NCBI GenBank assembly: GCA_019915135.1 | Contig: JAHLMK010000021.1 | Coordinates: 682,001 to 746,000 of the forward strand | Origin: Strobilurus pachycystidiatus | Taxonomy: Eukaryota > Basidiomycota > Agaricomycetes > Agaricales > Physalacriaceae | Direction: 5' to 3' | DNA: 64,000 nucleotides | Made by a program: the position numbers and the translations under genes | Shown here: positions 56,329 to 64,000 of the stretch, piece after piece | Position numbering within the stretch: position 1 is the stretch's first letter | Layout: every line of letters begins with the position of its first letter | Notes under the pieces: model-generated | What the model was told of the DNA's origin: nothing | Seen by the model: the letters and a program-made list of their open reading frames with translations, nothing else | The model's database searches: none

Positions 56329-57809
56329 ATGATACCTGTCAGTGCGCTTCCTCCTGGCTTCGACATTGCTGAGCTGTAAGCCTTCACGTATCATTCGCTA
56401 TGTTGATTGACCCTTGTTCAGGTCCGGGCCTCTGGTACGTGGAAATAACACAGTTGCGTCCTACTACGTATTGAATGCACCAAGCTATTGTCACCTCTCT
56501 TGCATTGGGGCCTTTTCGGAACACTCACTGTTCAGTGCTGTAATATATGCTTGATTTACCCCGCCGTGATCCTGACTGATCGTTGTGTAGATTTCTACTA
56601 TGAGGCCTTTCCGAAAGACCAATTGTTCAAGAAGTGTCTTGTCTATGGCATCTACACAATCGAGCTCATCCAGACGATATTGATCACACATGATGCCTTT
56701 CTCATGTTTGGCTACGGGTTCGGAAATGTTCAGGCTCTGACAGACATACACCTGAACTGGCTGACTGTACCAATCTTCAGTGGTCTGAGTAAGATAACTA
56801 TCTTTTGCACTCCTCTTTGATTGACTGACCATTCTCTTAGTTGCCCTGATTGGGCAATCTTTCTACGCTGATCGCATCAGACGGCTCTCAAAGTCTTGGA
56901 AAGCCCCGTTGTTCATATTTGTGGTACTCGTCCATACCTTCTTCAATCTCGTGTCAATCTCATCTGAGCTTTGCTCCGTCTACATAGGTCTCCTTGGCAA
57001 GCACTGCGGGGGCCTTCATGACTGGTGCCTTTGGTCTCATATGTTTGTGATTCTCCATGGCCTCACTGAGGTGCCGCTCTCTGACTCAGGCATTGTATGT
57101 AGCTGGGAACCTGGCATTTGTACACAGCCGTAGAGGCTCCATTGCCGGTGGTGTATGTTGCCTGGTCATTCACCACTTCTCAAATTGACTTTTGCAGCTT
57201 TGGTGTGGTGGCTCCGCCCTCAGTGACATTACTATTGCCGCTTATAGCACATACTATGTTGGTACTTCTCGATGTGCTTTTGCTTCACTGCTAATCAGGC
57301 CAGCAGCTCTTGAAAAGCAATACTGGCTTCCGCCATACGCAAGCCATGGTGTCCAGACTTGCTCGCTTAGCTATTGAAACTGGAACTGTAACTGGTATGC
57401 CTGCTCTGAGCTTTTCCCGTCTCATTCTTGAATATGTTATCCAGCTGTGGTTGCTCTCTGCGTTCTTATCCTGTTCTATGCTTTTCCTGGCCATACATAT
57501 TACGCAACCCCCGCTGTGCTCCTGCCAAAATTCTACTCAAACACTATTCTTGCTGTGCTCAATTCCCGACTCCAGATTGTGGGCGGGCGCACAAATCTTG
57601 ATTCACCTGAAGGATCTTCACTAAACACAATGCCGTCCTTCCTAGTTCACAGCTCGGATAACGGCGGTACTGCGAGTAATCCGCATACCCTTCAATACCC
57701 TGTTGTTGCCATCAAAAGGGAGGTGTTCTTGAACCATGCCATCCAGGATTTCATTGAGATTAAAGGATCAAATGTGTGTCTTTCAGGAACCCTTTCTGTC
57801 ACCTACTGA
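56329..57809 (+). CDS. DUF6534 seven-helix membrane protein (337 aa)
   Basis: Ten exons (56329-56375, 56422-56434, 56485-56539, 56591-56788, 56841-56923, 56988-57042, 57103-57152, 57198-57257, 57307-57394, 57445-57809), with introns of 45-64 bp, splice to 337 aa. The start MIPVSALPPGFDIAELSGPL is characteristic of the family, followed by HWGLFGTLTVQCYFYYEAFP and then IALIGQSFYADRIRRLSKSW. The DUF6534 core follows: LWCGGSALSDITIAAYSTYY, then GFRHTQAMVSRLARLAIETG and the signature KFYSNTILAVLNSR. A polar tail of about 70 residues ends the protein. Two tiny exons (13 and 47 nt) and one acceptor (tatgtag) rather than the nearer ctcag were chosen because only they keep the frame. Function unknown; the family is expanded in mushrooms. 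Confidence 0.88.
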
Positions 57810-59541
57810 TTGTACTTCAAAAGTCTCGTTACGACAATGCTTGAAATGGTCATTACTACCGGTAGTCAGTTGTACCTTGGTAGAGTTTCGAAAAGGTTCC
57901 CTGTGTACACGGTTCTCGTTATCGGCTTCAAGAATCGGCAGCTTGGGCGCGCGCACGGTGTGAATGTTCGGCCAAACGGGCACACGAGAGTTTGTTTGAC
58001 ACAAACCGTGACGACTTTCCATCACTGGACTCGATGCTTTCTGCGAACGTTTCCTGACAACTTCCTCTTCATCGAACGTCAAAGGAATGCCATTGAATGC
58101 ACAAGCAATCGAAGCTGCGATCGTCCGAGTCGAAGCCAGATAGCTGTTCACAACTGAAAAGCCATGGGTCTGCTCAAATTGAGCAAGCGGAGGCAGGGAT
58201 TGTAGTCGGCACATACCGACTGGTCTTGGAGCGCTTTGCGCAGCGATACGAGAGTTTCTGTTGCGACAGAAAGATAACAGCTGGAACGGTCTTTCGGTGT
58301 CGTCAACTCGTAGAGACTACACGATGATCGAGTTCATCACTATTTGATGCGAAAAGGACCAGCGAGGTAGTCCCATCCATGGACGCACATGCCGTGGTAG
58401 TTGGTGGTACAAAGGATGTCAATGATTACATCAAGTGCAATTCACGTCATACCGTCTTGCACTCTGGAGACTTCACGCTCGCGGAGGGCAATCTCGGCTG
58501 TTATGGTCGAATGGACGATTTCTCTCCATCTCGAGAACTTTCATGTGTGTGTACGGTGAAACGTATCTTGGCTCCCTGGACTACAGCCAGTCAGATACCG
58601 AAATAGCAGAAATGGGTCGGCCTGACTGTTACCTGCCTCGGCGCGCTTCTTTCTGTACGCCGTTCCAATTTTGGTGCAGACATTTGAGCATACTATGCTT
58701 GGTTGTTCATCCGAGCGTTCTAGTTCTGTTGCGGAACGAATTGGCTTCAGTAATCGTAATCGAGGACTTGATGAACACGCACCACAGAGCCCATCCTTCC
58801 CTGTTGGAATCGCAATGCTCGAGCCAACATGACCGCCGTTCCGGCCATATAACATGTCTCTGGGAAGCTGAAGTCGCCCAGTCTCAGTACATAGACGGTC
58901 AAGACGAGTCGAAGTGGCACATCACTGCAGTCGGGAAAGTCGTCAGACGAACTCCCAGAGCCCCGAGCAAGCACTTCCAGTTCCTCGACGCGGCCTGCGG
59001 TTTCGGTGTTACGACAGCAGCGTCGGCTGCGCGCAGTGCGAAGAGAAGCAGCTAGTGAATCATTTGCTAGCAGTGAGTGTCATGTGTAAGTAACGCGTCT
59101 CAAGTTGAAGGAACACGATCAAGCCGAGAGCACCCCAACTTTGTTGCCGAGCGGATTTGGAGACAAACAAGTCCCCAATTTGGTAATAGCGCGACTCGGA
59201 TGGACCGACGATCACCTTCCATGTCGGGCATACGCGCCCTGTGGGTCATTGCCGTGTAATAACAGCAACAACTTTGTAAGGTCTGCTGCCACAAAATGAT
59301 TTCAAAGCCGAGACACACCTCATATGAGCTCGGGTAGTCCAGAATGCGTCTTGGCACTGTCCGGAGACTCATCGGGTGGGCGTCTTGACAGTTTCGTCGA
59401 CCTGACTTGCGAGAATGAATATAATTCCTATCCCGAATATCTTCCCGAGTATCATATGCTCGAAAAAAAATTCCTTGGCCTGTCATAGCCATCAATATAT
59501 ATTACATCTACCCCAAGTCGTCCTCGAGTCTGTCCAAGATC
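57810..59541. other. Intergenic, no convincing gene
   Basis: Contains a 206-codon plus-strand frame (58435-59055) and several minus-strand frames overlapping it (58541-58974), none with a domain or splice support. A TATA-like tatatatt at about 59491 belongs to the secreted gene at 59542. Confidence 0.35.
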
Positions 59542-59882
59542 ATGATGTGGCTGAAAACGATCCTGCTCCTCAGCGGATGCACTGGCATCCTGGCCTTGCC
59601 TATCGTTCAAGTCGGTTCCTCTCCACCGTCTTCTGATTCTGTTGACACTGACTGGCACTCGATGCATAGGATAGGCAGTTCTTCACCACGCAATCGGGCT
59701 CTGACGCCGGGACCACGACCTGCATCACGTTCACGTTCCCTGGTGATAGCAGCGCTACCGTGACCGAGCCCGAGAGCAGCTCGAGTACGTGGGACGGGGG
59801 AACGAGGACGGACTTTCCGTCGAGCTTTACGAGCTCTACTAGTAGCTCTACGACGGTATACCCAACTGCAACCGCTGCTTGA
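59542..59882 (+). CDS. Small Ser/Thr-rich secreted protein (93 aa)
   Basis: Exons 59542-59610 and 59670-59882 join across a 59-bp phase-0 intron (gtcggt...gcatag). Exon 1 is a signal peptide (MMWLKTILLLSGCTGILALP). Exon 2 starts DRQFFTTQSGSDAGTTTCIT and is very Ser/Thr-rich to the end (STSSSTTVYPTATAA), a composition expected to be O-glycosylated. One mature Cys. A tatatatt element lies about 50 bases upstream. Without the intron the frame diverges from this composition. Family not recognised; extracellular or cell-wall location is inferred. Confidence 0.6.
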
Positions 59883-61808
59883 ACTGTTAGTGCGTACAAA
59901 CTTGAGCTCTCGTTTTCGCGTACTGACCGACATCCTTCAGAATACACTTTGTGGAGCTAGTTTGAAAGAGTGTACGGTGTAATCGGAAGCCTCGAAGATG
60001 ACTGAGCTTGAGCCACTGTGACTCGTGAAAGAGAACACCGCCGACTCGGAGCCCACCTATTTGGTCAGAAATGCTTGTATTTTCTTGCGCAGATACATAC
60101 GCGCCCCTTCGTTAGGCTCCCCGCAATGACTGCATAAGAAATGTCGATAGTCGAGGGAGAACCGAACGACAGTCACAAAGGAAGCTACGAAGGCGTTATT
60201 CAGAGTATGCACCACAGAAATGGTATCTAGTAACGCGGGAGAGGCTGTAGGGGAGGCGCGGAAAAAGGAGATGATGAGAGACTTGAGCCAACTGGTAACA
60301 AGTCGTGTACAGGGCGCGTAGCAAGGACTGCGCCCACCTTCCATTTACAAAAGAGCTCCAATGCAGGAGCTCCGAGTCTGTGGCCGCAAAAAAGGAAAAA
60401 GGATTGTCAGTGCAAAGTAATATGCAGACTCAAGCCATGGGCAAAGTGATTGAGCTAGAGAGCGACGAGCAGGCTGAGGGACTTTCATGGGTGGTGAGAA
60501 GGGGACAACCTTCGAGTTCTTGGACACAAGAGCGAGCAAGAAGTAGAAGAAGAGAGATCATAGACCAAAGACGGAACAAGTGGCCATGTAAGGGGCAACA
60601 GTCAAAAGAACGTAGACGACGGTGAACGACTCAGGTCGTACGCAGAGCGGTTGTGCTAGCGGACGAGAAGAGGAACGACTGAGAATGCGGAACCACCGAG
60701 AGACGTGATTCCCGCCGTACTGAGAGCGTGCGAGGAGGGAGCGGTGTGGGCAGAACGCTAGGAAAATGATTATAGAGCACTGGGTGGTCGGGCTAGCGAG
60801 CGACAAAAGACCGTCCGTGATTGCAGATAGGAGTCCCGAGAGAGTAACAAGAGCAGGGAGCATGAAGAAATGGAGTGCAAAGGTTTTCAGAATTTTTCAA
60901 CGAATGGAAGGAAGAAGGGAAATGTATTTTTTTTTCATGATTTGGACAAGATCGCGGCAACAGTGGACCCGAGTTCGTGCTGCCACTTGCCTCTTGCCGT
61001 CATACTCTCCGAACCCAGACACGCTCGATGCGGACGATGGCTCCACCGAAGGACACAGGCAAGGCGCAGAAAGCAGAAGGCTCAGCAGGCGCGTGTCTGT
61101 CTCTATGTATTAAAATTCTAGCTCACGCGGCTTCGTTCAAGAAAATATCTACCCGTGACACGCACGATTGCGCTTTACCGATAGCATGGACGAACCAAAG
61201 CCGAAGGACTGCTTCTGCAATCTCCACCGTCTTGCGCCCTACTGCATCGACGCGCTATGCGCTACCTGCTCTCAACATTGGCGGCACACCGCCAATAACT
61301 GCCTCACCATTCGCAGCCTCTCCTCGTCTCTCCTTTTTACCCCGTCGCCTCTCCTCAGGATCTTCCGCCACGCACTTGACTGACTACCCACCTCGTCCAC
61401 CTCGTCCACCCCCTCTCCCTCCCTTGACTTCTTCTTCCTCGCCCCCCTCCCCGCCCCCTCTCCCTCCCATGACTTTTCTTCTTCGTCGTCCACCACCCCT
61501 CCACTCCCTCTCCCCCCCCCTTGACTTCTTCTTCTTCCCCCCCCCGGCGTTGTCTTCACTTGGACGCTCCTCCGTCACCTCACGATTGCCTTTTCCCCGC
61601 ACCGGATACATACCTGAATAGGGTTTCTGAGCCCTTAGTGCCACTATCTATCGCCCTGGGTGTCAACTCAAATTGACGGTACTCGGGAGGAACTTACTGG
61701 GTTATACGCGTTTTTCTCTGGCGCCCTATGCTACGCTTCATAACTCTATCACTGGGTATACACATTCTCTAACCGTAGACAGAATTGATAAAGCCATATT
61801 TACTTGTA
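59883..61808. other. Intergenic with hydrophobic minus-strand frames
   Basis: The minus strand 60863-60057 carries hydrophobic frames (MLPALVTLSGLLSAITDGLL; LVTSWLKSLIISFFR) but no join gives a family. On the plus strand a short Cys-rich frame (MDEPKPKDCFCNLHRLAPYC) begins at about 61186. The polypyrimidine tract lies at 61384-61560. Confidence 0.35.
61384..61560 (+). repeat. Polypyrimidine C/T-rich tract
   Basis: About 170 bases of C/T-biased sequence with repeated ccctcc/cttcttc words and a run of eight or more C (about 61505-61545). A minus-strand Gly/Arg/Glu frame across it is composition-driven. Confidence 0.8.
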
Positions 61809-64000
61809 CTACGGTGTGTGTTCTACACAGATTGCATGCCACTTGACGCTGCTCGCGGCAGAGGAGCGCTGGCACCCTTTCGGAGTAATACCGCGATTCG
61901 TTCGCGGAGTGACTTGAATATCTACGAATCGGTTATTGACAAGTATGACAAGGTTCTTACGGAGAATACGAACCAAACCGCCGTAATAAGAAGCTAGTCC
62001 TGACCAGTGCGCACTCTCAGCTGCTTTTGTAGCCGATAGTAAGTGAATGGAAAGACTTTCAAACGTCGGGTAACGGAGACGGGAGAGATCATCATCGAAG
62101 GGATGAAAGACACATTTTTCGACTTGGTAATCATATTCCTCCCGCGCTAGGTCAGACTGGAGGAAATCCTCGAGGTCAGCAGTCAGATCGGCCCAAATCG
62201 TCCGCGGGATCATTGCGGCCAGCGATGATAGAGTACGGAGTGTGTCCGTGTCCGATAGAAGCAGAATTTTGCCCATGGTCCGGAGACGGGTGGGCTCTAG
62301 CATGTAAGACAATGCCTCATGGTAGGCTGGCGGGGAGAGATTCTTCAGTGGGTGCAACCCGTGTACAAATGCTGAGGCGAGGACGTGATACTGAGCAGCC
62401 GAGCTCGAGCGGCTGCGGTGCGGCTTTTCACCAAACCGCACGCGCTCTAGAAATACCAAAAAGTCGTAATGGCACAGTCCCTCATACAGCAACGGGAGAA
62501 GAATGGGGGTTTGGTCGCGACCACTGACTGTAAGGACTTCCGCTAAAAACACTCCCACTCCAGAAAAGTTGAAGGGTTCCTCAAACAATGCTTCGACAGT
62601 GACCAGTGTGATAGATGGGTTGCGCCAGGCCCATATCATCCAATCACAGCACAGAGAAGGGTCGAGAAGCTGGCAACGGAACAACAGACGCAGGATAGTT
62701 TGCCGATTTCGGGGAGAGAGTGATGCCCAAGTAGACGAGCTTGCCACGATATTCTTCAAAGCGTGAAAAGTTGCTCTGAGAATGGGAGGGTGTGTAACAT
62801 GTGTCCTGTCTCGGTCTTTCAGACCAACATGTTCGCGCAGAGCATCGAGCACGTTGGCGAAAGACGCCCAACCTTCATGTGATCGTGGGCCACCAGTCCT
62901 CAAGATTGCAGGCGATTGTACGAGGGCCAGAAGCAGGAGAACATCGCTTGGAACATCACGGTAATTATCTCCGATGCAGGATTTTGTGTATTCCGTCGCC
63001 AGGAGAAGTTTACTTAGTGATGGGAGGAAAAAGCGCATAACAGCGGTCTGTAGTGTGATTTTGTCCGTGGTTCCATAAAGACCGCTGCAGATAAGCACGC
63101 TCAGCTTATGGTACCCGTAACTGTCCGATTCGGGATCATCAACGACCACTGTGAGGGAATAATGCTCGCCAATCGGGGATTCAGTACAGTCGGCACACTG
63201 ATGCGGCACACATATAAACCAGCCAATGAAGGTCTCCCAAATATCAGACCCGTCGACATCCTTCTCGAGCCAAGATGTGCCATTCCAAAGCGCATTACGG
63301 AAAATCTGGGCCCAGATGGCTACGTCGAATTCAGCCGTAGAATGTAGAATCTGCGAGCGTACAAATCTGACCGCTCGCTGAGGGTCAAGAAGATTGATCA
63401 GACCGGCGAGATGGTCATCGCCTCTAAAACATGTGTGGGGTATGGGACAGGCTTCTGGAAGAAGACGGATGAAACTGCGCAGAAAGAGGTGATATGCCGC
63501 TTCTTTGTCCGGTGTGGAATTACATTGCAGGTACGCGTCCATAGTGGTTTCGAGTTGCCAATCCGTCCCGGGGAGAACGTCCCTGATTAAATGAATCACA
63601 TGCAGAGGCATGTTGCTAACGGCCTGCAAAGCGATCCTTTGGACCGACGCATTCGAAGAGTTTCGATAAAGCGATGCTATAGTGCGGGCATCCAGCACGG
63701 GACCCTTCCGCTTAATCCTCTCCACCTCGATATCTCGGAACGAAGATGGTGTTTGGCCCTTGGGCGTGCAAGGAGTCCGAGTGGTCGACATCGGCCGAAC
63801 CACCGCAGAGTCAACAGCCGGACGGTGGAATGGCCGCCCCAGAAGGGCAAGCAAGCAGCGAAATTTCTCTCTTGGATGAGAGCGACGGACACGAGAGAGT
63901 ATGACATAGGCAAACTTTGTCAAAGGCGTAATGTACGGACAAGACGGTTTGAACACGGGGAGTACGTTAGTCGCAAAGTACGCCATCATCGCAATTGCAG
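61809..64000 (-). CDS. DUF6535-type protein, 5' part beyond window
   Basis: A single open frame runs from the window edge to a stop at 61809. The ATG at 63989 is internal: the frame is open past it to base 64000 (AIAMMAYFATNVL), inside a membrane segment. What is visible is the last membrane helices, a linker, and the helical C-terminal region of about 620 residues. It aligns with the DUF6535 protein at 9.2-12.5 kb: SNASVQRIALQAVSNMPLHV against TANASVQSIVLQSLSDLPLE; EFDVAIWAQIFRNALWNG against ELDVVIWGRIFQTAMSRG; GKILLLSDTDTLRTLSSLA against CKILLLSDDDTQARMWRLA. The DUF6535 domain itself should lie beyond 64000. The C-terminus is a unique polar tail (TNRGITPKGCQRSS). 5'-partial because of the window border. 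Confidence 0.85.
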   Translation of the reverse strand, partial: AIAMMAYFATNVLPVFKPSCPYITPLTKFAYVILSRVRRSHPREKFRCLLALLGRPFHRPAVDSAVVRPMSTTRTPCTPKGQTPSSFRDIEVERIKRKGPVLDARTIASLYRNSSNASVQRIALQAVSNMPLHVIHLIRDVLPGTDWQLETTMDAYLQCNSTPDKEAAYHLFLRSFIRLLPEACPIPHTCFRGDDHLAGLINLLDPQRAVRFVRSQILHSTAEFDVAIWAQIFRNALWNGTSWLEKDVDGSDIWETFIGWFICVPHQCADCTESPIGEHYSLTVVVDDPESDSYGYHKLSVLICSGLYGTTDKITLQTAVMRFFLPSLSKLLLATEYTKSCIGDNYRDVPSDVLLLLALVQSPAILRTGGPRSHEGWASFANVLDALREHVGLKDRDRTHVTHPPILRATFHALKNIVASSSTWASLSPRNRQTILRLLFRCQLLDPSLCCDWMIWAWRNPSITLVTVEALFEEPFNFSGVGVFLAEVLTVSGRDQTPILLPLLYEGLCHYDFLVFLERVRFGEKPHRSRSSSAAQYHVLASAFVHGLHPLKNLSPPAYHEALSYMLEPTRLRTMGKILLLSDTDTLRTLSSLAAMIPRTIWADLTADLEDFLQSDLAREEYDYQVEKCVFHPFDDDLSRLRYPTFESLSIHLLSATKAAESAHWSGLASYYGGLVRILRKNLVILVNNRFVDIQVTPRTNRGITPKGCQRSSAASSVKWHAICVEHTP

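Noticed and set aside
58435..59055. 206-codon plus-strand frame
   Set aside because: No recognisable motif and overlapped by antisense frames of similar quality.
61384..61644. Gly/Arg-rich minus-strand frame
   Set aside because: Produced by the polypyrimidine tract, not by protein selection.
1..64000. CRISPR arrays, bacterial operons or prophage
   Set aside because: Intron-rich fungal genes throughout; no regularly spaced repeats of CRISPR type and no bacterial gene organisation.

Overview
The window reads as nuclear DNA of a filamentous basidiomycete, most likely an Agaricomycete. Genes are broken by many short introns (about 45-75 bp, GT...AG, with CTNAY-like branch points). The protein families present fit that group: two DUF6535 proteins, two DUF6534 seven-helix proteins, a short-intron cytochrome P450, a beta/gamma-crystallin-like secreted protein and a fungal kinase-like family. 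A nuclear tRNA-Gln(CUG) with an anticodon-loop intron is also present. All gene models below were spliced by eye from reading-frame continuity and splice signals; none has transcript support.

Layout. 0-5 kb: a coiled-coil gene on the minus strand, then two adjacent small secreted-protein genes, each with its own TATA box. 5-9 kb: poorly supported, with one signal-peptide ORF and an 18-bp tandem repeat. 9.2-12.5 kb: a complete DUF6535 membrane protein. 12.9-13.4 kb: a crystallin-like secreted protein. 14.4-18.6 kb: a tandem duplication of a kinase-like gene whose two copies have decayed in different ways. 20.2-21.1 kb: OST4 and a small secreted protein with a paralogous relic at 48.6-48.9 kb. 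21.6-23.8 kb: a 62-aa single-membrane-segment protein and an 11-exon DUF6534 gene. 26-28.8 kb: weakly supported minus-strand genes. 30.9-32.8 kb: three different repeat structures. 33.1-33.5 kb: a 79-aa single-membrane-segment protein. 33.5-40.6 kb: gene-poor. 40.7-44.4 kb: a large C2H2 zinc-finger gene and a possible relic. 45.3-47.5 kb: a cytochrome P450 with 12-13 exons. 49.6-55.1 kb: a housekeeping-like block with tRNA-Gln, a DUF1769 protein, a small C2H2 paralogue, a TANGO2 (NRDE) homologue and a disordered protein. 56.3-57.8 kb: the second DUF6534 gene. 59.5-59.9 kb: a Ser/Thr-rich secreted protein. 61.8 kb to the window end: the 3' part of a second DUF6535 gene.

The genes do not form one obvious pathway. 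The mix is conserved single-copy genes (OST4, TANGO2, DUF1769, tRNA) interspersed with lineage-expanded families (DUF6535, DUF6534, kinase-like, C2H2, P450, small secreted proteins) and their decaying duplicates. The items most worth following up are the long helical region shared by both DUF6535 proteins beyond the named domain, the complementary decay of the kinase pair, the small secreted family ending in a conserved 'GGYSYR' tail, and a trio of 91-bp repeats carrying CCAAT and TATA-like elements.
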